Below, piece by piece: positions 17,027 to 25,341 of a DNA stretch of 64,000 nt. Position numbers and translations under genes: made by a program. The DNA comes from Planctomycetaceae bacterium. GTDB lineage: Bacteria; Planctomycetota; Planctomycetia; Pirellulales; Lacipirellulaceae. Positions within the stretch are counted from its first letter, which is position 1. Every line of letters begins with the position of its first letter. The DNA lies in the NCBI GenBank assembly GCA_002702655.1, contig PABB01000056.1, positions 186,001 through 250,000 of the forward strand, given 5' to 3'. The notes beneath the pieces were generated by a model, which saw only the letters and a program-made list of their open reading frames with translations, was not told where the DNA came from and searched no databases.

Positions 17027-17575
17027 ATGCGAAAACTCCGCTACAACGTCGCAACGAGTCTGGACGGTTTCATCGCCGCCGAGGATGGCGGCTACGACTG
17101 GATCGTCGAGGATCCGACAATCGACTTCGGCGCCCTGTTCGAGCAGTTCGACGCCTTCGTCATGGGCCGCAAGACCTACGAGACGCTCCAAGCGCAAGGC
17201 GAGCAGAATCCGCTGCAGGGCCGGCGTCTGGTTGTCGCGACGCGGACATTGGCGGCGACTTCGGAGCCCGACACGCTGTTTGTCGGCGAGGGGATCGAAA
17301 CCGCTGTGGCCGATCTCAAACGCGAGCCGGGGAAGGACATCTGGCTGTTCGGCGGCGGCGAATTGGCGCGCTGCCTGTTTGACGCGGGCTTGGTCGACAC
17401 GGTCGAGTTGGCCGTCATGCCGGTTCTGTTGGGAGCGGGTCGCCCGGCGCTGCCCGCTGGCGGGCGGGTTCCACTTGCGCTCGAATCGACGCTGCCGCGC
17501 GATTCGGGGATTGTGCAGTTGAGCTATGCGGTGCGGCGGGAGTCGGCGGGGGGCTCGCTCAGCGGCGAGGCGTAG
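17027..17575 (+). CDS. RibD C-terminal / dihydrofolate-reductase-fold reductase
   Basis: This 182-residue protein belongs to the stand-alone RibD_C family. It starts with KLRYNVATSLDGFIA, includes DAFVMGRKTYE and ends the nucleotide-binding fold with the glycine-rich IWLFGGGELA (about 102-111) and ELAVMPVLLGAGRPAL. Such proteins are NAD(P)H-dependent reductases; the natural substrate of the stand-alone type is mostly unknown, and it is neither a true FolA nor a full RibD, since the deaminase domain is absent. The ATG at 17027 begins the conserved domain. Confidence 0.85.
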   Translation: MRKLRYNVATSLDGFIAAEDGGYDWIVEDPTIDFGALFEQFDAFVMGRKTYETLQAQGEQNPLQGRRLVVATRTLAATSEPDTLFVGEGIETAVADLKREPGKDIWLFGGGELARCLFDAGLVDTVELAVMPVLLGAGRPALPAGGRVPLALESTLPRDSGIVQLSYAVRRESAGGSLSGEA

Positions 17576-17593
17576 CTCGCCGGCTGGGGTTGA

Positions 17594-17607
17594 GCAGGAC
17601 GTCCTGC
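17594..17607. repeat. 14-nt perfect palindrome after the reductase gene
   Basis: GCAGGACGTCCTGC reads the same on both strands, 18 nt after the stop codon. It is followed by GTTCTTTTG, so it could help end transcription, but a self-complementary palindrome without a loop is a poor terminator. Confidence 0.4.
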
Positions 17608-17773
17608 CCGTGGGCGTTCTTTTGCAACTGCGCCCGGAATGACGCAGCGGGCCGTTTTTCGCCGTTCAGCGTGCGTAAAATAGGCCTGGGCTGATCAAAG
17701 CCGCAACGCGGGGCGGGCGTGCAATCTCGTCGCCTGACTGCAACCGCGCGTCTTGTAGGAACAGGGGAGAGAC

Positions 17774-19000
17774 ATGGCCGTGGAATCCGTCTGCCGTCGG
17801 CAGAGTGTCCTGGGGTGGGCGGCGTGCGCCGGCATGTGGCTGGCGGGAGCGAGCGGTGCGCTGGCCGCGCCCGCGCCGATTGGGTTTGCCTCGCTCAACG
17901 GCGGCACGACCGGGGGCGCCGGCGGGCCGACCGTCACCGCGACCACCGCCGCCCAGTTTCAGACCTACGCCACGCAAGACGGTCCGCTGACGATTCGAGT
18001 GGCGGGCACATTGAACGTCGGCGGCGTGAAGGTCGCTTCCGACAAGACAATCGTCGGCGTCGGCGAGTCTGGCGCGCTGATCGGCAGCATGCAACTGTCC
18101 GAGGTCAGTAACGTCATCCTGCGGAATCTGTCGATCTCCAATCCCAACGACGCGGGCGAGGGCGACGCGATCACGTTGCGCGAGTCGACAAACGTATGGA
18201 TCGACCACAATGACATCTTCGACGCCCCCGACGGGTTACTCGACATCGTGCGGGCGTCGGACAACGTGACGGTGTCGTGGAACGATTTCCACTACACCTC
18301 GGCGTATGCCTCCAACGAAAACACGAGCCATCGCTTTGCGATGCTCATCGGCAACAGCGACAACGCCACCGAGGACATCGGCAAGCTCCACGTGACGCTG
18401 CACCATAACAACTGGGGGCCGTTGGTGCGCGAGCGCATGCCGCGCGCCCGCTACGGCGACATTCATGTTTTCAACAGTTACTTCAACACGCCGGGCGACA
18501 ACTACGCCATTCGCTCGGCGGTGGGCGCCGAGTTGCTCGTTGAGAACAATTCGTTTGAGAACGTGCGGTCGCCCTACGTGAAGTACTCCACTTCGGCCGG
18601 CATTGGCGAGATCGAGGCCAGCGGCAATCTGCTGGTGAACACCAGCGGCCCGATCGATCCGGGCACGGACGACGTGTTTCCCCCGCCGTATGACTACGTG
18701 CTGATCGACGCCGCCGACGTAAAGGATCGCGTGCTGAGATACGCGGGCGTACTGGCATTGTTCGGCGATTATGACGCCGACGACGCGGTCACCGGCGCCG
18801 ACTTTCTTGCCTGGCAGGCGGGCGACTCGGCGTACGCGCTCAGCGCGGTCGATCTGGCCGATTGGCAGGACAACCTGGGCGCTACGGCGGCAGCGCAGGC
18901 GATCAGCAGTCTCGCCGCGCCGGAACCGGCGACGTGGGCCCTGGCGGCGCTGGCAGCGGCCCTAGGCTGCCTGCGGGCCGCCCAACGCACTACGGCTTGA
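17774..19000 (+). CDS. Secreted pectate lyase-like protein with dockerin-like loop and PEP-CTERM tail
   Basis: The 408-residue protein has a signal peptide (to about 35, ending near GALAAPAP), then a right-handed beta-helix of the PL1 pectate lyase type: VWIDHNDIFDAPDGLLDI, WNDFHYTS, RMPRARYGDIHVFNSYF and NYAIRSAVGAELLVENN are characteristic. PL1 enzymes cleave polygalacturonate by beta-elimination. Residues 329-370 contain dockerin-like DxDxDD loops with DFLAWQ, typical of planctomycete exoproteins, and residues 382-408 form a PEP-CTERM signal (PEPATWALAALAAALGCLRAAQR). Its last 11 nt overlap the end of hemL, convergent. Confidence 0.88.
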   Translation: MAVESVCRRQSVLGWAACAGMWLAGASGALAAPAPIGFASLNGGTTGGAGGPTVTATTAAQFQTYATQDGPLTIRVAGTLNVGGVKVASDKTIVGVGESGALIGSMQLSEVSNVILRNLSISNPNDAGEGDAITLRESTNVWIDHNDIFDAPDGLLDIVRASDNVTVSWNDFHYTSAYASNENTSHRFAMLIGNSDNATEDIGKLHVTLHHNNWGPLVRERMPRARYGDIHVFNSYFNTPGDNYAIRSAVGAELLVENNSFENVRSPYVKYSTSAGIGEIEASGNLLVNTSGPIDPGTDDVFPPPYDYVLIDAADVKDRVLRYAGVLALFGDYDADDAVTGADFLAWQAGDSAYALSAVDLADWQDNLGATAAAQAISSLAAPEPATWALAALAAALGCLRAAQRTTA

Positions 19001-20279
19001 GTTCGGCGAACACCTCCTCGGCAGCCGCGATGGTGGCCTCGATATCTGCGTCGGTATGTGCGGCCGAGATGAACAGCGCTTCGAACTGGCTGCACGGCAT
19101 GTAGACGCCGCGGTTCATCAGCCCCCAGAAGTAGCAGGCGAACTTCTGCGTGTCGGCTGCACTGGCGTCGCGCCAGCCGTCCACGGCCCCCTGGTGGAAA
19201 AACAGCGTCATCATGCTCCCCACGCGGGCGATTTCGTGAGCGACGCCGCGCTTTTCGGCCGCGGCATGCAGGCCCGCTTGCAGCTTAACGCCAAGTTGCT
19301 CCAACCGCTCGTACGGCGGATCGTCCCGCAGGATGCGTAGCGTGGCGGATCCCGCCGCCGTGGCCAGCGGATTGCCGCTGAGCGTGCCGGCCTGGAACAC
19401 CTTGCCTGCGGGCAGCACCTGTTGCATGACGTCGCGGCGTCCGCCGTAGGCCCCGACCGGCAAGCCGCCGCCGACGATCTTGCCCAGCGTGGTCAAATCG
19501 GGCTGCAAGCCGAACCGCTGCTGAGCGCCCCCCAGCGCCACGCGGAAGCCGGTCATCACCTCGTCGCACACCAACAGCGCCCCATGCTCGCGCGGCAGGC
19601 GGTTGAGCGCCGCGACAAACTCTTCGCTGGGCGCGACGACGCCCATGTTGCCCACCACCGGTTCGAAGATCACCGCGGCGATCCGCTCGCCGTGCTCGGC
19701 AAACACGGCCTCGAGATTGGCGACATCGTTGTACTCGGCCACGATCGTGTCTTGCGCCGCGCCGGCGGTCACGCCGGGCGAAGTCGGCACGCCCAGCGTG
19801 GCGGCGCTGCTCCCCGCGGCGACCAACAGGCAGTCGACGTGGCCGTGGTAGTTGCCGGCGAACTTGACCACTACGTCGCGACCGGTGAAGCCGCGGGCCA
19901 GGCGGATGGCGCTCATCGTGGCTTCGGTGCCGCTGTTGACCAGCCGGACCATCTCGACCGAGGGGACCGCCTCGATGATCAACTCGGCCAGTTCGCTCTC
20001 CGCTTCGGTGGGGGCGCCGTAGCTGGTGCCGCGAGCCAGCGCGTCCTGCAGCGCCGCCACGACCGCCGGATGCCGGTGCCCCAGGATCATCGGCCCCCAT
20101 GAGCCGATGTAGTCGAGGTAGCGATTGCCGTCGACATCCCACAGGTAGGCGCCCTCGGCACGGTCGATGAACACAGGCGAGCCGCCCACGGCGCCGAACG
20201 CGCGGGCCGGGCTGTTCACCCCCCCGGGCATCAATTGTTGGGCACGGTCGAAGGCGGTTTCACTACGCTGGCGATTCAT
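18990..20279 (-). CDS. hemL: Glutamate-1-semialdehyde 2,1-aminomutase
   Basis: The 429-residue protein converts glutamate-1-semialdehyde to 5-aminolevulinate, the start of tetrapyrrole synthesis by the C5 route. It begins SETAFDRAQQLMPGGVNSPARAF as in the family, has the FAGNYHGHVD segment, the CDEVMTGFR motif and the PLP lysine in TTLGKIVGGGLPVGAYGG (near 268). Length is normal. No other heme gene is adjacent. It is convergent with the pectate lyase gene. Confidence 0.96.
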   Translation of the reverse strand: MNRQRSETAFDRAQQLMPGGVNSPARAFGAVGGSPVFIDRAEGAYLWDVDGNRYLDYIGSWGPMILGHRHPAVVAALQDALARGTSYGAPTEAESELAELIIEAVPSVEMVRLVNSGTEATMSAIRLARGFTGRDVVVKFAGNYHGHVDCLLVAAGSSAATLGVPTSPGVTAGAAQDTIVAEYNDVANLEAVFAEHGERIAAVIFEPVVGNMGVVAPSEEFVAALNRLPREHGALLVCDEVMTGFRVALGGAQQRFGLQPDLTTLGKIVGGGLPVGAYGGRRDVMQQVLPAGKVFQAGTLSGNPLATAAGSATLRILRDDPPYERLEQLGVKLQAGLHAAAEKRGVAHEIARVGSMMTLFFHQGAVDGWRDASAADTQKFACYFWGLMNRGVYMPCSQFEALFISAAHTDADIEATIAAAEEVFAELKP

Positions 20280-20434
20280 GGAATTGGAACGTGCGGCTTG
20301 AGGAACGGGCTTGAGGGAGCGACGGCCGTCGCAACGCGCGGCGGCCTGTTTGACACGACCACAGGATACGCGAGACGGGCCGGATGGTGAATCGCCCCGG
20401 CTGCGACTGAGGGCCGCGGCCAGCGGATCGAGCG

Positions 20435-22249
20435 CTACTCGCCGAGTTGCTCCAACCGTGTCGACGCCTTGTCGACGACCTCGCTGGCCCAGGCCTGACC
20501 GTCGTACAACTCCGCCAATCCCTGGTAGATGCGCCGCGCCGCCTGCGGATTGGAGTCCTCCAGAGCCGCGGCGGTGGCGAGTCGGGCGTGCAACTGGGTC
20601 AGTTGTCCGGCGGCCGACTCTTGAAGCGATTGACGCAGCTTCTGCAGGTCGTGGTCCGCCACCCGCAGCCAGCGACGCTGCATGTCGTCCAACGCGAGTG
20701 CGGGATCGTCGAACCGCGTCTCATCGGTCGATTGCGGATCGATTCCGTACAGCAGCAACAGATGCGAGAGCATTTCGGCGGCGGCCGCTGGATCGCGGTC
20801 GCGCAGGGCCAGGGCCGCGCCGTACCAATGCGCCGCGGGGGCATATTCGTCGTCGCCCCGCAGCTTGGCCCGCACGCGCAGGCGCGACGCCATGCCGAGC
20901 AGTTCCAGCTCCTGGTCGTAGGCGGTGAACTCCTCGGCGCGCGGATCGTCGGGAAACCGCTCCAAAAACTCAGCAATCTCGTTGCGGTGGTCGCGCAGCC
21001 CTGTGACGCGGTCTTCGGCCACGGCGGCCGTCACTTGCTCGTACAGTTCATCGGCGGTGGCCGGTTGCATGAGCCGATACCCGGCGAATGTCAGAGCGAC
21101 CAGAGCCGCGGCCAGCCCTGCGATCGAAACCCAGTAGCTCCAGTGCGTCGCTTCGGATTCGAGCTGACTGCGGCGCGCTTCTTCGTCGACGGTCGTGAAT
21201 CGCTTGGGACGCGGCTCCGCAGGCGCGGCGACCGCTGGTGGAGCTTCGTCAGTCGCGACCTTGGGTTCCTCGGCCAGCGTGGCGGCGTCGTACAGCGCGC
21301 CGGCGTCCGTGTCGATCGTGATCAGCGAGATGGGATCGTCGCCGGCGCCGGTGGTGTGATCAGCGGCGGCGGTGTCTGCCTTTGCTGGCGCGGGGGGCTC
21401 CTCGTTGACGGCGGTCTCGGCTTCCTTGCGGGCGAGCGCTTTGGCCATCGCTTCCATATGCCGACCGAGCACCAGCACGTTGGGGAACCGCTGCCCGGGC
21501 TCCTTGCTCAGCAATTGCATGATCAGCTTGTCCAACTGCTCCGGCGTCCGCGGGGCGTAGCGGCGCACCGACTCGGGGCTGGCAAAGCGTTGCAGTTGCA
21601 GCATCTCGGGCATCGTCTTGGCGCGGAACGGCGGCCGCCCGGCCAGCAGCGCGTACATGACGCACCCCAGGGCGTACTGATCGCACTTGTCGGTGACCGG
21701 ACTGCCGTCGGCCTGCTCGGGCGACATGTAGTCGGCCGTGCCCAACACGCCGCCGGCGGTGGTCAATTGGTTGGCGCCAAACAGCCGTGCGATGCCGAAG
21801 TCGGCCACCTTCACGCGCCCCTCGGGCGTCAGCAGAATATTGGCCGGCTTGATGTCGCGGTGCACGACGCCGTGGTCATGGGCATGCTTCAGCGCGCGAC
21901 ACAGTTGAATGGCGATCTGCAACGTCTCGCGCCAGTCGAACCGCCGGCCGTCGTTGATCTCCTCTTCGAGACTGGGGCCGGGGACGCGTTCCATCGAGTA
22001 GAACAGCACGCCGTCGTCTTCGCCGTAGCCGTACATGCGGACGATGCCGTCATGCTGCAGCTTTTTGAGCGACTCGATTTCGGCCTCGAACCGTTCGCGA
22101 AATCCCTCGGCGGCGGCGAGGTTGGGGTTGAGCGCCTTGACCGCGGCAGCTTGCCCCGTGTCGGCGTTGACCGCTTCGTAGACCGAGCCCATGCCGCCTT
22201 TGCCGATTCGCTTGCCGATTCGGTAGGGACCTAGCTGCTCGAACTGCAT
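20435..22249 (-). CDS. PknB-like serine/threonine protein kinase with one membrane segment
   Basis: The 604-residue protein has a complete Hanks-type kinase domain: glycine loop IGKGGMGSVYEA (about 15-26), AAVKALN lysine, catalytic HRDIKPANIL (about 130), DFGIARL and YMSPEQ. After a linker comes one transmembrane helix (about 373-395, WVSIAGLAAALVALTFAGYRLM), followed by a soluble helical part on the other side of the membrane with TPR-like helices. No PASTA or other named sensor domain is seen. Such kinases are abundant in planctomycetes; targets are unknown. Confidence 0.92.
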   Translation of the reverse strand: MQFEQLGPYRIGKRIGKGGMGSVYEAVNADTGQAAAVKALNPNLAAAEGFRERFEAEIESLKKLQHDGIVRMYGYGEDDGVLFYSMERVPGPSLEEEINDGRRFDWRETLQIAIQLCRALKHAHDHGVVHRDIKPANILLTPEGRVKVADFGIARLFGANQLTTAGGVLGTADYMSPEQADGSPVTDKCDQYALGCVMYALLAGRPPFRAKTMPEMLQLQRFASPESVRRYAPRTPEQLDKLIMQLLSKEPGQRFPNVLVLGRHMEAMAKALARKEAETAVNEEPPAPAKADTAAADHTTGAGDDPISLITIDTDAGALYDAATLAEEPKVATDEAPPAVAAPAEPRPKRFTTVDEEARRSQLESEATHWSYWVSIAGLAAALVALTFAGYRLMQPATADELYEQVTAAVAEDRVTGLRDHRNEIAEFLERFPDDPRAEEFTAYDQELELLGMASRLRVRAKLRGDDEYAPAAHWYGAALALRDRDPAAAAEMLSHLLLLYGIDPQSTDETRFDDPALALDDMQRRWLRVADHDLQKLRQSLQESAAGQLTQLHARLATAAALEDSNPQAARRIYQGLAELYDGQAWASEVVDKASTRLEQLGE

Positions 22250-22340
22250 GTGCCGACTTCCTCGTGCTGACGCGACGCCCTGAGATCCTTCATGCTACCC
22301 GGCCGGGGGATCAGCAACCAGCAGCGGGTCGTCGGCACCG

Positions 22341-22428
22341 GGAGGCCGGGCTTTCCAGCCTGACTGGCGCAACAACAATGGTTGCCTTTCGTCAGCAGGG
22401 CTTTGTCAGGCAGGAAAGCCTGACCTAC
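22341..22428. repeat. Inverted repeat element, family C, copy 1
   Basis: GGGCTTTCCAGCCTGAC ending at 22364 pairs imperfectly with GTCAGGCAGGAAAGCCTGAC from 22405, around a 40-nt interior. The same arms occur as a perfect pair at 49069-49157, also between genes. Confidence 0.7.
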
Positions 22429-22435
22429 GACCCAA

Positions 22436-23527
22436 TTACCCGACGACGTCGGCTTCGGCGTAGGAACCCAGCACCGTCAGCCGCGTGGCGCGCTTTTCCA
22501 GCGACGCCAGCGCCCGTCGGGGGTGCAATTCGCTGGCGTGGCCCTGGAATTCGATGAAGAAGTAATACCGCCCCCGCGCTTCGGGCAGCGGGAACGACTC
22601 GATCCAGGTGAGGTTGAGTTTCTGACGCTTGAAGATCGCCATGGCGTCGGCCAGGGCGCCCGGTTCATGCGGCGCTTCGAAGACGATCGCCGTCTTATCG
22701 CGGCCCGTCTTCTCGCCGCTGGCGCGGCTGATCACGGCGAAGCGGGTGACGTTCTCGGGGTTGTCTTCGATGTGGCGCGCCAGCACCGTCAGGCCGTGGT
22801 TGACGCCGGCCTGCTCGCTGGCAATGGCGGCCGAGTCAGTCTCGGCCAGCGCCAGCCGCGCCGCCTCGGCCGTGCTGGCCATCGGCACGAGCTCGGCCTG
22901 CGGCAAATGCGCCGCGAGCCAATTGCGACACTGCGACAGCGCCTGAGGCTTGCTGCACACCCGACGCACCGACGCCCGCGAGCCCATGCCCAGCAGACAA
23001 TGTCGAATTCGCAGCGGCACTTCTGCGCAGATCTGCACGGCGTGCTTCTCGCCCGACGCGCGGGCCAGGCAATGCAGGGCGTCGGCGACGCGGCCATCGG
23101 TGGAGTTCTCGATCGGCACGACGCCAAACTCGGCGTCGCCGCCGGCCACCTCGTCGAACACGGCCGCGATCGTGGCAACGGGCGTCAGGTCGACGCTCTG
23201 GCCGAACCGCGCGATCGCCGCCAGGTGGCTGTAGGTAAATTCCGGCCCCAGGTAGGCGACGCGCGTTTGCACCGCCGCGGCGCGGATGCCGCTGTGCAAT
23301 TCGCGGAACACGGCCCGCAGCGCGTCGTCGCCCAGCGGCGTCGTCGGCGCCTTGGCGACTGCCTGGAGGGACTCCTCCACGGCTTCGGCGGGGGTGGCGC
23401 AGTCGCCGCGTGCCAGCGTCAGCTCCGCCCGCTTAGCCAGCAACTCGGCAATCTCGCGATCGAGCTTGCGAAGCTGGGCCGTCGAGGGGGTTCGGGCCGT
23501 CCGGTCGCCTGGGGATTGCTTACTCAT
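22436..23527 (-). CDS. pheA: Chorismate mutase / prephenate dehydratase (P-protein)
   Basis: The 363-residue protein makes phenylpyruvate from chorismate. An N-terminal chorismate mutase helix set (about 20-90: LRKLDREIAELLAKRAELTL) is followed by the prephenate dehydratase domain (ARVAYLGPEFTYSHLAA, GVVPIENSTDGRV, and NVTRFAVIS with the catalytic TRF motif) and a C-terminal ACT domain (DKTAIVFEAPHEPGALADAM; ESFPLPEARGRYYFFIEF) for phenylalanine feedback. The ATG at 23527 starts the homologous part; the open frame upstream to 23704 looks non-coding. Confidence 0.94.
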   Translation of the reverse strand: MSKQSPGDRTARTPSTAQLRKLDREIAELLAKRAELTLARGDCATPAEAVEESLQAVAKAPTTPLGDDALRAVFRELHSGIRAAAVQTRVAYLGPEFTYSHLAAIARFGQSVDLTPVATIAAVFDEVAGGDAEFGVVPIENSTDGRVADALHCLARASGEKHAVQICAEVPLRIRHCLLGMGSRASVRRVCSKPQALSQCRNWLAAHLPQAELVPMASTAEAARLALAETDSAAIASEQAGVNHGLTVLARHIEDNPENVTRFAVISRASGEKTGRDKTAIVFEAPHEPGALADAMAIFKRQKLNLTWIESFPLPEARGRYYFFIEFQGHASELHPRRALASLEKRATRLTVLGSYAEADVVG

Positions 23528-23716
23528 GCTGTCAGTATGCTTGCCCGGGGGAATCGCGGAAGGGCCCAGCAGGATTGGGGAAAAGGCAGTGCAGCGGCAC
23601 GCGGACAAGCTGGCCTTGTGACGCAGGGGGCTTTTTCGCGAGAATCCGCCGCCCCGTCGAGGGCAACTTGCCACTGGCCATCGCTCCCCCGGTAAGCGGT
23701 CCAAGCCGCGCCGCCC

Positions 23717-25045
23717 GTGCCGAAAACGCCCACCAGCGACCGACCGCTGCGACGCGCGAGCCTCAAGGTGCTCGCCGCGGGAGTGGCCGCTTGCGCCGTG
23801 GGCTGGTGGGGATTCGAGCAGATCGAATCGTGGTACCGCCAGCGGCGGGCCGACCGGTTGACGGTGGCGGCGTTACGCGCTGCCGAGGGGCGCGCCGCAC
23901 CCGCAATCGGGCGATTGCCCGAGTTGGGCACGGCGGGGGTCGAGCGGCTGGCATGGCTGGCCACCGAGCCGCGCCCCGACTTGGCCGAGCCGGCCCGCGA
24001 CGAACTCGATCAGCGGCTGCAAGCGTGGATGCTTGCGTGGCGCGAGTCGGGCGACGCCGACACGATCGTCGAACCGCTGACGCACACAGTGCGAGTGCTC
24101 CGCGTTCGCGCGGGCTTGCTGCCGGCGGGCGACATTCGCTGGTGCGAGAGCTTTTCGTTGCGGGCGCTCGAGTTGAGCGAGGGTTTGCCGCCGCGCCCCG
24201 CCGCCGCGCTGATTGCCGACTGCGAGGCCATTCTGCAGACCCTGCCGCGCCGCAGTCAGCGGCCGCACGAGGCCGACCCGGCGCTGACGGGCGGTCCCAC
24301 GGGGTTAGTGGCGCCGACAATTCAACTCGACATCATCACCGCTGCGCAGAGTCCCCCGCGGCAGTCACAGCCGTGGCAGCCGTCCGACGCGTCAGCCCCG
24401 GCGCCGGCGGCCCAGCCACAGTTGCTGATCGCGTCGCCGCCGAACACCGCAGGAGCTGCGGTGACAAACTCCGCCCCCCTGGCGCCGGCGACTCCCATCG
24501 AGCCGCCGTTGGTCGCCGAGGATGCTGACTCTGGCGTGCCCGCCTTGCCGCGTCGCAACGAGCCGATGGCCGCGGGGCCGCGCGAGAGCCGGCAGGCGTC
24601 GAACCGCCTGGTTTCCGTCCCCACGCCATTGGAGGTTCGCGAGCAGCGACGGTTGCTGCGCAAGGCGCCCACCGAGTTGCTGTTGCGCGAGTTGCCGCAA
24701 GCGGATCGATATCAGGCTGCGGCCATTCGCCGCGAACTGGCCGAGCGGAATGTCCCCGCCAGCTCCGTTGAAGACGCGCAGCCGGCTGGCGACGGCGTGG
24801 GGCCCACGCCGGTGACGCTCAGCGAGCGCGTCGCCCGACTCCCGGCCGCCGAGGGGCGTCGCGTGCTCCGCGAGTTGGCCGAGTCCGCGGACGCCGACCC
24901 AGCCACCCGGCTGGAGGCGCTCACGCTGCTGGCAACGCTACGCGACCCCGAATTGGCGGCCATCGCCCGCCGCCGCGCCGTCCACGACGCCGACCCCCGC
25001 GTCGCCGCCCGGGCCAGTGAGATCCTGCAGAGCCAGCGGCGGTGA
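23717..25045 (+). CDS. Membrane-anchored protein of unknown function with HEAT-like end
   Basis: The 442-residue protein starts with GTG. Residues 14-33 form a signal anchor (LKVLAAGVAACAVGWWGFEQ). The middle is a Pro/Ala-rich linker (about 190-290). The C-terminal 70 residues have a repeating helical pattern (LSERVARLPAAEGRRVLRELAESA... LTLLATLRDPELAAIARRRAVHDADP) like HEAT or armadillo repeats. I do not recognise the family. It is transcribed away from pheA, 189 nt from the pheA start, and probably works in the periplasm. Confidence 0.65.
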   Translation: MPKTPTSDRPLRRASLKVLAAGVAACAVGWWGFEQIESWYRQRRADRLTVAALRAAEGRAAPAIGRLPELGTAGVERLAWLATEPRPDLAEPARDELDQRLQAWMLAWRESGDADTIVEPLTHTVRVLRVRAGLLPAGDIRWCESFSLRALELSEGLPPRPAAALIADCEAILQTLPRRSQRPHEADPALTGGPTGLVAPTIQLDIITAAQSPPRQSQPWQPSDASAPAPAAQPQLLIASPPNTAGAAVTNSAPLAPATPIEPPLVAEDADSGVPALPRRNEPMAAGPRESRQASNRLVSVPTPLEVREQRRLLRKAPTELLLRELPQADRYQAAAIRRELAERNVPASSVEDAQPAGDGVGPTPVTLSERVARLPAAEGRRVLRELAESADADPATRLEALTLLATLRDPELAAIARRRAVHDADPRVAARASEILQSQRR

Positions 25046-25059
25046 GCGTTGCCGAAGCC

Positions 25060-25280
25060 GTGGTCGATTCTCTCCGAGAATCGACCAATCACGCTCGCCG
25101 TCGTCGCAAAGCGCCGCAACCCAGTCGGCCTGGGGAGAGCGGCCACCGCTGAGCACGCGGTTGAGACCGAGTGATTGGCTTGGTAGAGCCTCACCGCTTT
25201 CTGGAGCCGGCTCCAGGTCGCATGGAGTCAGTTGCTTTGAGGCAACCCGCATTGGTCGATTCTCGGAGAGAATCGACCAC
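25060..25280. repeat. Pair of 29-nt palindromic repeats in opposite orientation, family E
   Basis: The 29 nt at 25060-25088 are repeated as their exact reverse complement at 25252-25280. Each copy is itself a hairpin: GGTCGATTCTC, a short centre, then GAGAATCGACC. About 160 bp of non-coding DNA lies between them. The whole unit looks like a small mobile or regulatory palindromic element in the gap after the HEAT-like gene. Confidence 0.8.
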
Positions 25281-25293
25281 GGGACGAGCGTGC

Positions 25294-25312
25294 CACGGCT
25301 CTGTGAGCCGTG
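25294..25312. repeat. Dispersed palindrome, family A, copy 3
   Basis: CACGGCTCTGTGAGCCGTG, identical to copy 2, sits 14 nt after the second family E palindrome and before the end of the SH3-domain gene. Confidence 0.8.
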
Positions 25313-25341
25313 CTTCGCGGTGGAATTGAGCAAGCCGCGAA

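Noticed and set aside
20447-22234. 595-residue frame antisense to the kinase
   Set aside because: The - strand encodes a kinase with every conserved motif.
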